From contig CAYNIU010000008.1 in NCBI GenBank assembly GCA_964397365.1, forward strand, positions 1-42,005: DNA of 42,005 nucleotides, in the 5' to 3' direction. The DNA is from Methylomarinum sp964397365 (GTDB taxonomy: Bacteria; Pseudomonadota; Gammaproteobacteria; Methylococcales; Methylomonadaceae). The position numbers and the translations under genes are program-made. This document shows, in pieces, positions 33,907 to 41,558 of the stretch; position 1 is the stretch's first letter; every line of letters begins with the position of its first letter. The notes under the pieces are model-generated. The model did not search any database. It saw only the letters and a program-made list of their open reading frames with translations, and had not been told where the DNA came from.

Positions 33907-34851
33907 ATGCTAATCCAGGAACAATCATTAATAGCCAGCAGTGAAATTACCGATCAGGCCATTTTCAATAATCGGCGTCATCTGATTAAATCCGCCATAG
34001 GTTTGTCTATTGCTGAATTTCTGCCTACTGATGTTATTGCAACCGAAAAGCCATATCAACAAATCTCCATCGACTCTTACTCGCCAAATCTTCCGGCTAC
34101 AGACTTTGAGGATGTCAGTCAATACACCAATTACTATGAGTTCACTTCCAATAAATCAGACTCTACAGTCTTGGCTCAGGCTTTGCAGACTTCACCCTGG
34201 CAAGTCAAAATTGAAGGTGAAGTGGAAAAACCCGGCACTTATCTCCTGGAAGATATTTTAAAAGCCAACCCATTGGAAAAAAGAATTTATCGCTTTCGTT
34301 GTGTGGAGGCATGGTCTATGGTGGTGCCTTGGATAGGATTTCCACTGGGCAAGATGCTGAAAAAATTTCTACCGACCTCGCGGGCAAAATTTGTTGAATT
34401 TACCACGTTATATCAACCCGAAATTATGATCGGCCAGCGCAACCACTCCCTTGCCTGGCCCTACACTGAAGGTTTGCGTATTGATGAAGCCATGCACCCG
34501 TTGACACTGTTGGCAACGGGTATGTACGATGACAAACTACCCAAACAGAACGGCGCGCCTTTACGACTGGTCGTACCCTGGAAATATGGCTTTAAAAGCA
34601 TTAAAGCCATTGTAAAGATTCGTTTGATGGAAACAATGCCGGTGACTGCCTGGAATAAAAAAGCACCGGGAGAATATGGATTCTTTGCCAACGTCAATCC
34701 CGAAGTTCCTCATCCCCGCTGGAGTCAGGCTCGCGAAAGAATCCTGGGTGCCAGTATTTTCACCCCAAAACGTAAAACTGAAAAATTCAATGGCTATGCC
34801 AATCAGGTGGCCTCACTCTACAGTGGCATGAATCTTAACAAGTTTTTCTGA
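33907..34851 (+). CDS. msrP: protein-methionine-sulfoxide reductase catalytic subunit MsrP
   Basis: MsrP is the periplasmic molybdoenzyme that repairs oxidised methionines in envelope proteins, taking electrons from MsrQ. The protein has 314 residues. A Tat-type signal, NNRRHLIKSAIGLSIAEFL, is seen at about residues 21-40. The Mo-ligand Cys is in YRFRCVEAWSMVVPW. GAPLRLVVPWKYGFKSIKAI and GFFANVNPEVPHPRWSQA are conserved blocks. The stop overlaps the msrQ start by one base. The 20 residues before the twin Arg are longer than usual, so a later start is possible, though no other Met is well placed. Confidence 0.95.
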   Translation: MLIQEQSLIASSEITDQAIFNNRRHLIKSAIGLSIAEFLPTDVIATEKPYQQISIDSYSPNLPATDFEDVSQYTNYYEFTSNKSDSTVLAQALQTSPWQVKIEGEVEKPGTYLLEDILKANPLEKRIYRFRCVEAWSMVVPWIGFPLGKMLKKFLPTSRAKFVEFTTLYQPEIMIGQRNHSLAWPYTEGLRIDEAMHPLTLLATGMYDDKLPKQNGAPLRLVVPWKYGFKSIKAIVKIRLMETMPVTAWNKKAPGEYGFFANVNPEVPHPRWSQARERILGASIFTPKRKTEKFNGYANQVASLYSGMNLNKFF

Positions 34852-35465
34852 TGTTACGATCCCCAAAAACATGGCGCTCCATAAAATTCGTCGTCTTTGT
34901 CGTTAGTCTGCTCCCTTTTCTATTGCTATGTATAGATACTTGGCAGGATAACCTGGGGGCAAACCCAATTGAATCATTACATTTTAGATTAGGAGACTGG
35001 GCGTTACGCTTTTTATGTCTCACTTTATTTATCACCCCTTACAAACAATTAACCGGACAAAATTGGCTCAATCGTTTTCGACGGATGTTTGGTCTATATA
35101 CTTTTTTTTATGCTTTCATGCATTTACTGGTTTTTATTATTCTGGATATATCACTGTCATGGGGCGCATTCCAGGACGAATTAAAAGACAGCCCCTATAT
35201 TATCTTTGGTATATCAAGCTTTTTGTTAATTATGCCGCTGGCAATTACATCCACTAAAAAAATGCAAAAAAAGCTGGGGAAAAACTGGCGTCTACTGCAC
35301 CGTCTTATTTACTTGGCGGCAATCACGGCTATATTACATTACCTTTTATTGGTTAAATCTGATTTGAATGCACCTTTGATATACGCTGATATTATACTTT
35401 TGCTATTGATTTATCGTCTTATCAGATATGTCAGAAAACATTCAAAAATAACGAGATTTGCCTAG
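34851..35465 (+). CDS. msrQ: MsrQ, haem-binding membrane subunit of the MsrPQ system
   Basis: MsrQ is the inner-membrane b-type haem protein that passes electrons from quinol or flavin to MsrP. The protein has 204 residues and about six hydrophobic spans. Haem-ligand candidates are the His in AFMHLLVFI, in WRLLHRLIYL and in AILHYLLLVKSD. GDWALRFLCLTLFITPYKQL is a typical early block. Its stop codon TAG lies inside an AGGAGG sequence that takes part in a hairpin just downstream. Confidence 0.95.
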   Translation: MLRSPKTWRSIKFVVFVVSLLPFLLLCIDTWQDNLGANPIESLHFRLGDWALRFLCLTLFITPYKQLTGQNWLNRFRRMFGLYTFFYAFMHLLVFIILDISLSWGAFQDELKDSPYIIFGISSFLLIMPLAITSTKKMQKKLGKNWRLLHRLIYLAAITAILHYLLLVKSDLNAPLIYADIILLLLIYRLIRYVRKHSKITRFA

Positions 35466-35509
35466 GAGGCCATCGGATTATGGATAATTCTACTGCGACA
35501 GCCTCCTAG
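35462..35509 (+). repeat. 9-base inverted repeat at the end of msrQ
   Basis: CTAGGAGGC at 35462-35470 and GCCTCCTAG at 35501-35509 pair perfectly around a 30-base loop. The left arm holds the msrQ stop and a perfect AGGAGG; a 9-codon frame starts with ATG at 35480 and ends inside the right arm. It could be a hairpin that ends or protects the msrPQ transcript, since no T-run follows. Confidence 0.5.
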
Positions 35510-35517
35510 AATAACGC

Positions 35518-35548
35518 ATAAAAAAAGGCAGTTACAATGTAACTGCCT
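35518..35548 (-). terminator. rho-independent terminator reading on the minus strand
   Basis: On the minus strand AGGCAGTTAC and GTAACTGCCT form a stem of 10 or more pairs with a very small loop, followed by seven Ts (35526-35520). On the plus strand the T-run is missing. It therefore ends transcription coming from the 35.6-35.8 kb region, where no established gene reads in that direction. Confidence 0.65.
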
Positions 35549-35655
35549 GAATAATTAGGAAGAATATAACGCAACTTTTAGCTGTATGACCTTAAAAGTT
35601 ATAATCATAATAGCAAACAAATTGCAAATAAAAATGTGACATATTGTCGCAGTCT

Positions 35656-35790
35656 TCAAGCCGAAGTTGTCATACCTTCGAAACTGGCTTGGAGTTTTGC
35701 AAAATTCTCGGCCTTAACCCTAATAAATAACTTATACTCATAGCTGTTCAAAATCGAACCGTGAACTATCTGACAAGTACCGTTGCTCAT
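35656..35790 (-). CDS. possible 44-aa small protein of unknown function
   Basis: A minus-strand frame with ATG at 35790 and TGA at 35656. It encodes MSNGTCQIVHGSILNSYEYK then LFIRVKAENFAKLQASFEG and a short tail. The composition looks protein-like and a strong minus-strand terminator follows at 35548-35518. However, no ribosome binding site is seen, and TATACT is only about 8 bases before the ATG. It may be a leaderless small gene, part of a dispersed repeat, or an sRNA with a chance frame. Confidence 0.3.
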   Translation of the reverse strand: MSNGTCQIVHGSILNSYEYKLFIRVKAENFAKLQASFEGMTTSA

Positions 35791-35810
35791 GTGTGATGAG
35801 TATAACTTAC

Positions 35811-35843
35811 ACCTGAATCCGCGTTGAAATTACGGATTCAGGT
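35811..35843. repeat. 11-base perfect inverted repeat just upstream of regB
   Basis: ACCTGAATCCG (35811-35821) and CGGATTCAGGT (35833-35843) flank 11 bases. The hairpin ends 21 bases before the regB ATG. It could be a protein-binding site, an RNA hairpin in the regB leader, or a REP-like repeat unit. Confidence 0.6.
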
Positions 35844-35864
35844 TACAATCAATAACTGATATTA

Positions 35865-37232
35865 ATGCTTTCTCAAGTTCTTCCAAAATCCGAAATTTCC
35901 ATCAGAGAAAACCTGAAATGGCTGTTTATCCTGAGAAACCTGATGATAACTGCCGAGGTTCTGTTAATTTTCATCTCCACTTACGGCCTTGGCATCAAGT
36001 TGCCACAAGAACAATTATGGCTGGTCATTTTCTCTATTGGTGCCGTCAACCTGTATACCTGGATGCGTTTACAAACCGATGAACTGGTCACCGAACTGGA
36101 AATTTTTTCCCAAATCTCCATTGATGTTTTAGCCATGGCATCTTTGCTTTATCTCACAGGCGGAGCATCCAACCCGATTATCTGGGTATTTCTGCTGCCG
36201 CTGATTATTACCGGTATTATGTTGCCGCAGGCTTATACCTGGAATATGGTAATACTTACCTCATCTATTTACACCATATTAATTGGTTATAATATCCCCC
36301 TTCCCGCTATTGAGCCTCACGTTCCCAACCCCAAGTTCCTAACGCCGGAAATGAGCCATCAATTGCATGTAATGACTGATAAAAATTACTTTAATCTGCA
36401 TATTTTCGGGATGTGGTTAGGTTTCGTATTCAGCGCAGGACTTGTGGCTTTCTTTGTCGTCGAATTATCCAATACCCTGAAAGAAAGGGAACGCAACCTG
36501 GCTGAAGCTCGGGAAAATGCACTCCGGGATGAACGTGTGGTATCTTTGGGTACACTGGCGGCAAGCGCCGCTCATGACATGGGCACTCCATTGGGTACTA
36601 TTGCCATTCTGACCCATGAAATGCAACAGGAATTTCCTGAGCACAGATACCCGGATCTACAACAAAAGCTTGCCATCATGGATCATCAAATCAAGCGTTG
36701 CAAAGAGGCCTTATCGGTGATGTCAGCTTCAGCCGGAGAAATGCGTGCCGAATCAGGACAAATTATGTTACTGGCTATTTATATTGATGAAGTGATCAAT
36801 CAATGGCGGGCGCAAAATCCGACAACCAAACTAAACTTGTTTGTTTCCCCTGACAACTTCATGGAAGCTAAAATTATTGCCGATCGCACCTTGACTCATT
36901 CAATTATGAACATCCTTAACAATGCCACTCAGGCTACAACCGATTGTAAAGGTATTGAATTTCATGCCACATGGAATCGGCAACAAGTCAATTTAAAAAT
37001 CAGAGATTTCGGCCCCGGCCTGCCTCAGGAATATCTGGGATTTATTGGTCAGCAACCGGTTACTAGCAAAAAACAGGGCCTTGGCGTCGGCCTTTTTTTA
37101 ACTTATTCCACGATCAAGCGTCTCGGCGGTACAATACATTTCAATAATCTGGAAACAGGCGGAGCCTGCGTCGAAATTACCTTACCTTTATTGCCAACAG
37201 AGAATAACAATGACAGCTTTGGAAACGGATAA
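35865..37232 (+). CDS. regB: redox-sensing histidine kinase, RegB/PrrB/ActS family
   Basis: RegB-type kinases sense the quinone pool and the redox state, and control respiration and carbon or nitrogen genes through RegA. The protein has 455 residues and about six spans in the first 210. The quinone motif GGxxNPF appears as GGASNPI, with Ile for Phe. The HisKA box is SAAHDMGTPLGTIAIL with the phospho-acceptor His, and the redox Cys is kept in HQIKRCKEAL. ATPase boxes are NILNNATQA, RDFGPGLP and GLGVGLFLTYSTIKRLGG. The 3' end overlaps regA by 23 bases. The family assignment is firm; the regulon here is unknown. Confidence 0.93.
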   Translation: MLSQVLPKSEISIRENLKWLFILRNLMITAEVLLIFISTYGLGIKLPQEQLWLVIFSIGAVNLYTWMRLQTDELVTELEIFSQISIDVLAMASLLYLTGGASNPIIWVFLLPLIITGIMLPQAYTWNMVILTSSIYTILIGYNIPLPAIEPHVPNPKFLTPEMSHQLHVMTDKNYFNLHIFGMWLGFVFSAGLVAFFVVELSNTLKERERNLAEARENALRDERVVSLGTLAASAAHDMGTPLGTIAILTHEMQQEFPEHRYPDLQQKLAIMDHQIKRCKEALSVMSASAGEMRAESGQIMLLAIYIDEVINQWRAQNPTTKLNLFVSPDNFMEAKIIADRTLTHSIMNILNNATQATTDCKGIEFHATWNRQQVNLKIRDFGPGLPQEYLGFIGQQPVTSKKQGLGVGLFLTYSTIKRLGGTIHFNNLETGGACVEITLPLLPTENNNDSFGNG

Positions 37233-37758
37233 ACCGCAGTTATTAATAGTGGATGATGATGAAACCTATTGTTCGGTCTTAAAGCCGGCACTTGAAAAAA
37301 GAAATTTTCAGGTCAGTGTTGCTCACGACGTAAAAAGCGGCATTGTTCTAGCCGAAAAAACCGAACCGGAATACGCAATCATTGACTTGCGAATCGGTTA
37401 TGATTCCGGTCTGGAAATGGTGGAAAAACTGATTTCCCTGGACAGTAACACTCAAATTGTTATTCTCACTGGCTTTGCCAGTATCGCCACTGCGGTTGAA
37501 GCGATAAAACTGGGGGCTATTCATTACCTGACAAAACCTGCAAATGCCGATGAAATCGTCAATGCCCTGTACAAAAATGAAGGCGATTCATCCGTTTCCA
37601 TCAGCGAAAATCCACTGTCAGTCAAACGCCTGGAATGGGAACATTTACAAAAGGTGTTAATGCAACACGATGGCAATATTTCCGCAGCCGCACGGGCATT
37701 GAATATGCACCGAAGAACATTACAGAGAAAGCTGGATAAGCGACCGGTAAGGGAATAA
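37210..37758 (+). CDS. regA: redox response regulator, RegA/PrrA/ActR family
   Basis: The partner of RegB. The protein has 182 residues. The receiver domain has LLIVDDDETYCSVLKPALEK, the phospho-acceptor Asp in YAIIDLRIGYDSGL and the switch Lys in YLTKPANADE. The C-terminal Fis-type helix-turn-helix is NISAAARALNMHRRTLQRKL, the near-invariant DNA-binding end of RegA proteins. Its ATG lies inside the regB reading frame, so the two are translationally coupled. mazG is convergent with a 40-base gap and no clear terminator. Confidence 0.94.
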   Translation: MTALETDKPQLLIVDDDETYCSVLKPALEKRNFQVSVAHDVKSGIVLAEKTEPEYAIIDLRIGYDSGLEMVEKLISLDSNTQIVILTGFASIATAVEAIKLGAIHYLTKPANADEIVNALYKNEGDSSVSISENPLSVKRLEWEHLQKVLMQHDGNISAAARALNMHRRTLQRKLDKRPVRE

Positions 37759-37798
37759 AAGTTTCTTAGCTGCAAAAACGCGGATGCCTTGCCGATTG

Positions 37799-38608
37799 TT
37801 ATATTTCCTTATCCTTTAACCTGACTTTCGCCTCATCCCACAAGGCATCCAACTCCTCTAACTCACAGTCACGCAAAGTCCGGCCTGTCGCATCCACCTG
37901 CCGCTCAATATACTGAAATCGACGGGAAAACTTTCGGATTGCCTGTTTCAATGCAATCTCAGGATTGACTTTCAGATGACGAGCCAAATTAACGCTAACC
38001 AACAATAAATCGCCCACTTCCTCTTGAATATGGGCTTGATCATTTGAATGCCAGGCTTCTTTCACCTCTTCCAGTTCTTCCATGACCTTATCAAATACCG
38101 GCACGACTTCGGGCCAATCAAATCCATGAGCGGCAGCGCGATTCTGGATTTTTTCACATTGCACCAAAGCCGGCAGATTTGTTGCTACGCCATCAAGTAC
38201 ACTTTCCCTGTCATCAGTTTTGTTTTTAGCTCTTCGTTCCAGCGCTTTCGCTTCATCCCAAGCTTTCCGACGTTCTTCATCACTGCCGTACTTTACACCG
38301 GCAAACACATGGGGATGGCGACGGATCAATTTATCACTGATAGCTGCGGCAACCTGTTCAAAATCAAACAATCCTTGTTCTTCTGCGATACGGGAATGAA
38401 ACACAACCTGCAGCAACAAATCCCCCAGCTCAGAACGCAAATCATCCAGGTCATTACGTTCGATAGCATCAGCGACTTCGTAAGCTTCTTCAATAGTGTA
38501 TGGAATCAGACTGTAAAAATCCTGCTGCAAATCCCAGTCACAGCCACCCTCAGGATCACGCAACCGCGCCATGATAGACAATAGATATTCAATATTTTTT
38601 AGCGTCAA
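37799..38608 (-). CDS. mazG: nucleoside triphosphate pyrophosphohydrolase MazG
   Basis: MazG hydrolyses (d)NTPs to NMPs and pyrophosphate, which helps clear aberrant nucleotides and modulates starvation responses. The protein has 269 residues, close to E. coli's 263. The first MazG domain has the metal motif EEAYEVADAIERNDLDDLRS with ELGDLLLQVVFHSRIAEEQG. RRHPHVFAGVKYGSDEERRK follows. The second domain has EELEEVKEAWHSNDQAHIQE with EVGDLLLVSVNLARHL. The start overlaps the PfkB-kinase stop by 4 bases, so it is the last gene of a gcvH-dgkA-pfkB-mazG operon. Confidence 0.95.
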   Translation of the reverse strand: MTLKNIEYLLSIMARLRDPEGGCDWDLQQDFYSLIPYTIEEAYEVADAIERNDLDDLRSELGDLLLQVVFHSRIAEEQGLFDFEQVAAAISDKLIRRHPHVFAGVKYGSDEERRKAWDEAKALERRAKNKTDDRESVLDGVATNLPALVQCEKIQNRAAAHGFDWPEVVPVFDKVMEELEEVKEAWHSNDQAHIQEEVGDLLLVSVNLARHLKVNPEIALKQAIRKFSRRFQYIERQVDATGRTLRDCELEELDALWDEAKVRLKDKEI

Positions 38609-39537
38609 AACATTGAACCAAAATTTGCCTGATACAATTCCCTGAAATCATCCATAGAGAAAAAATGATTCTGGGTGCCATTATGAGAAATTTTGATTGC
38701 CCCCAGTAAAGACGCAATACGGCCAGTGGTTTCCCAGTCATACTCATTCAACAAACCGAACAGTAACCCGGCGCGATAAGCATCACCACATCCGGTCGGA
38801 TCCATTAAGGTTTTCGGTTTTGCCGACGGTATATCAATACATTGGCCTTGCGTATAAATTTTTGAACCCTTCCCTCCCATAGTGATAATCAAAGCTTCGA
38901 CTTTATCCGCCATTTGTTCCAGCGTCAATCCGGTGCGCTCTTGCATGAGTTCAGATTCATAGTCATTGAATGTGGCATAGGTTGCCAACTCCATAAACAC
39001 TATCAATTCTTCGCCATTAAACATTGGCATCCCCTGACCGGGATCGAAAATAAAAGGGATCCCCTGCTCAGAAAACTGTTTGGCATGAATATGCATCCCT
39101 TCCTTTCCATCGGGCGACACTATACCGATCCTGATTCCCGAGTTTTCCGGTACCGCGTTTAAATGTGATGAGTTCATAGCTCCCGGATGAAATGCGGTAA
39201 TCTGGTTATCATCCTCATCTGTGGTGATATAGGCCTGCCCGGTATAACTATCGTCCAAAACTTTAAGATATTCTGCAGAAATACCGCATTGACTCAACCA
39301 TTGGGCATAAGGCTCAAAATCATGCCCTACTGTCGCCATAATCAAAGGCTCCTCACCCAGCAATTTCAAATTATAGGCGATATTGCCGGCACATCCGCCG
39401 TATTCCCTGCGCATACCAGGCACCAGAAAAGAAACATTGAGCATGTGAACCTTTTCCGGCAGAATGTGGTTTTTAAACTTATCATGAAAAACCATAATAG
39501 TATCGTAAGCCATTGATCCACAAATCAGTGCACTCAT
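38605..39537 (-). CDS. PfkB-family sugar or nucleoside kinase (adenosine-kinase-like)
   Basis: A 310-residue ribokinase-fold enzyme that phosphorylates a sugar or nucleoside. The N-terminal part has SALICGSMAYDTIMVF and the glycine motif REYGGCAGNIAYNLKLLG. The C-terminal PfkB signature is LMDPTGCGDAYRAGLLFGLL, with the catalytic Asp. ITMGGKGSKIY is the ATP-site block. The closest kind I recall is the 'carbohydrate/adenosine kinase' of methanotrophs and other gammaproteobacteria. The substrate is not determined. Its neighbour mazG also handles nucleotides, which slightly favours a nucleoside substrate. Confidence 0.88.
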   Translation of the reverse strand: MSALICGSMAYDTIMVFHDKFKNHILPEKVHMLNVSFLVPGMRREYGGCAGNIAYNLKLLGEEPLIMATVGHDFEPYAQWLSQCGISAEYLKVLDDSYTGQAYITTDEDDNQITAFHPGAMNSSHLNAVPENSGIRIGIVSPDGKEGMHIHAKQFSEQGIPFIFDPGQGMPMFNGEELIVFMELATYATFNDYESELMQERTGLTLEQMADKVEALIITMGGKGSKIYTQGQCIDIPSAKPKTLMDPTGCGDAYRAGLLFGLLNEYDWETTGRIASLLGAIKISHNGTQNHFFSMDDFRELYQANFGSMF

Positions 39538-39557
39538 TTATATTCCCCTTTTTTCCG

Positions 39558-39917
39558 TTACATTAAAACCATTATCCAGGTTACAGCGGACCAGACCAAC
39601 GTTAAAAAAACTGCCGCCGAGCCAATGTCTTTCGCTCTTCCCGATAATTCATGATATTCCGAGCCTATTCTATCAACTACCGACTCCACAGCGGAATTTA
39701 ACAATTCAGTCACCAATACCAATACTAGACAACCGATCAATAATATTCTCTCAATATTATTCTCTCCCAGCCAAATCCCCAGAGGTATTCCGATGAGACA
39801 TATCAATCCTTCCTGTCTGAATGCTTCCTCATGCTGCCAGGTTGCCTTGAACCCGGCCAGAGAAAAGAAAAAAGCATTGAATATTCTTGCCACGCCTTTT
39901 GCCGTTTGTTTTGCCAT
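39558..39917 (-). CDS. dgkA: diacylglycerol kinase DgkA
   Basis: DgkA is the small trimeric inner-membrane kinase that recycles diacylglycerol to phosphatidate. I chose the ATG at 39917 (MAKQTAKGVARIFNAFFFSL), 119 residues against 122 in E. coli. AAGGA lies upstream; a longer frame from 39980 overlaps the end of gcvH. Conserved blocks are AGFKATWQHEEAFRQE and VTELLNSAVESVVDRIGSEY with HELSGRAKDIGSAAVFL, which contain the active-site Glu and Asp. Three spans are visible. The frame starts 28 bases after the gcvH stop. Confidence 0.94.
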   Translation of the reverse strand: MAKQTAKGVARIFNAFFFSLAGFKATWQHEEAFRQEGLICLIGIPLGIWLGENNIERILLIGCLVLVLVTELLNSAVESVVDRIGSEYHELSGRAKDIGSAAVFLTLVWSAVTWIMVLM

Positions 39918-39945
39918 TTGTCTTCTAATCCTTAGTAAGTTCTGC

Positions 39946-40329
39946 TTATTCGTCAACCATCTGACGATACGCCATAGCATCCATTAACTGCTCCAAGTCA
40001 GCCCGGGTATCCATTTTAATTGCAAATAACCAGGTTTCAAAAGCATTCTCATTGACCTGTTCCGGCTCATCCTCCAAACTGTCATTAATTTCGACGACTT
40101 TCCCGGCAACCGGACTGAACAAATCGGAAGCCGTTTTCACTGATTCAACCACTGCACATTGTTCGCCTTGCTGTAATTCCCGACCCACTTCAGGCAATTC
40201 GATAAAAACCAGATCACCCAGTTCAGATTGTGCGAAATCGGTTATCCCGACACGCACCACATTATCATTTTCCAGTTTGACCCATTCATGGGTTTTAGCA
40301 TATTTCAAATCTTCCGGCAGTTCACTCAT
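39946..40329 (-). CDS. gcvH: glycine cleavage system H protein
   Basis: GcvH carries the lipoyl arm that shuttles the aminomethyl group between the P, T and L proteins. I chose the ATG at 40329 (MSELPEDLKYAKTHEWVKLE), 127 residues, with GAGAGA upstream. The lipoylation site is CAVVESVKTASDLFSPVAGK, with Lys after Val. EDEPEQVNENAFETWLFAIK is the conserved C-terminal block. No gcvT or gcvP lies nearby; instead dgkA follows. It may serve glycine cleavage encoded elsewhere or act in lipoyl transfer. Confidence 0.95.
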   Translation of the reverse strand: MSELPEDLKYAKTHEWVKLENDNVVRVGITDFAQSELGDLVFIELPEVGRELQQGEQCAVVESVKTASDLFSPVAGKVVEINDSLEDEPEQVNENAFETWLFAIKMDTRADLEQLMDAMAYRQMVDE

Positions 40330-40469
40330 TTTGTCTCTCTCAATTACCAAACAGGATAAAAATATCTGTAGAAGGATAACGCGCTATCTTGCAAACACAA
40401 CAAAAATTTTAAATTCCAATTTCACAAAACGTATAATTTAAAATCCACAGATAAAGTTTTCTTTTTTTG

Positions 40470-41483
40470 ATGATTTTCTTTCGTTCAATACTCTATAGCC
40501 TTTTTATTTACTTCTCTGTCACCCCCGGGTTGACTAATGATACCGATGAAAACCAAAATGGCCAAAACATCAGCTCCAACAATCAAGTTGCTGTCAAACT
40601 AGATAGCAAAACTCAGAAAATTTCTGGCCTGCAAACTGTTATTGCCAAAACAACGGTTTTCCATCCTGAATTTATCGCTTATGGAAAAACTGTCAATATA
40701 AAGCCATTGCTTGATATTCGCCGACAGTATTTACTCGCCTCAACGCAATATGACAATGCCAAAACAAAATACGAAATTGCCAGGAAAACCTTGACACGTT
40801 TACAAAACTTGCATAAAAACAATGCTGTTTCCACGCGAAAATTGCAGCAATCCCGGGCACAATGGCAAACGGATAAATCCTCATTAGAAACCATTTCCCT
40901 GCAACGCCGGATGATTCTGTCCTCATGCCGTTTGCAATGGGGAAATACCTTGACCGACTGGTTCACCCGGCCAGTATCGCCACAAGCTGATAATATCATT
41001 ACTCATCAGTCACAATTATTACAAATTACTTTACCGGCCGGTCGCCAACTCCCCAACGGCATCAAAACAATTTACATCGCCGCCGACGGTCTCAGAAAAA
41101 ATGCCACTCCTGCTGATTTTATTGCCGCCACGCCACAAATTGACCCTTTTTCCCAAGGTTCAGGTTATTTTTTTATCAGTTCAGATGCCACTATTAAACC
41201 CGGGATGAATATCACGGCCTGGATACCCAACCAGCAACAAACCCAACGTGGCATTATTATTCCCCGCTCGTCATTGCTCTGGTATTTTGGTCAGGCATTT
41301 GTCTATATTAAATCAAGTGATAATTTATTCAGTCATCGTAATATAGAACACCTTGTGGAAACTCCTGAAGGCTATTTTATAACCGGGGACATCAAAGAAA
41401 ACGAAGAAGTGATTAGTCATGGCGCACAAATGTTGCTATCGCATGAATTTCGTTCTCAAATTCCCGATGAGGATGAGGATTGA
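40470..41483 (+). CDS. periplasmic adaptor (membrane-fusion) protein of an RND-type efflux system
   Basis: A 337-residue protein with a signal-like N-terminus (MIFFRSILYSLFIYFSVTPG). It has a long alpha-hairpin of about 85 residues (LASTQYDNAKTKYEIARKTL and on) and beta-barrel-like segments (GSGYFFISSDATIKPGMNIT). GIIIPRSSLLWYFGQAFVYI and then GYFITGDIKENEEVISHGAQ are typical CusB/HlyD-family C-terminal pieces. The ATG at 40470 is preferred over a TTG at 40467. A weak promoter-like TATAAT is upstream. The expected pump gene does not follow: within 80 bases of its stop an IS3-family fragment begins. The transported substrate is unknown, and it may now be an orphan. Confidence 0.82.
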   Translation: MIFFRSILYSLFIYFSVTPGLTNDTDENQNGQNISSNNQVAVKLDSKTQKISGLQTVIAKTTVFHPEFIAYGKTVNIKPLLDIRRQYLLASTQYDNAKTKYEIARKTLTRLQNLHKNNAVSTRKLQQSRAQWQTDKSSLETISLQRRMILSSCRLQWGNTLTDWFTRPVSPQADNIITHQSQLLQITLPAGRQLPNGIKTIYIAADGLRKNATPADFIAATPQIDPFSQGSGYFFISSDATIKPGMNITAWIPNQQQTQRGIIIPRSSLLWYFGQAFVYIKSSDNLFSHRNIEHLVETPEGYFITGDIKENEEVISHGAQMLLSHEFRSQIPDEDED

Positions 41484-41558
41484 GCCGCCTCAACCCCACC
41501 ATTTTCTGGCTGCTCCTGATTTCGTGGAAGGTGTACCTTTAAGCCCATCTCCTTACAC

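Larger units (their letters stand above)
35466..35864. other. 399-base gap between msrQ and regB with several hairpins
   Basis: No plus-strand gene. The gap holds the hairpin at the msrQ end, a minus-strand terminator (35518-35548) and a further inverted repeat, AACTTTTA/TAAAAGTT (35573-35600). It also has a possible 44-codon minus-strand frame (35656-35790) and an 11-base inverted repeat close to regB. Confidence 0.55.
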
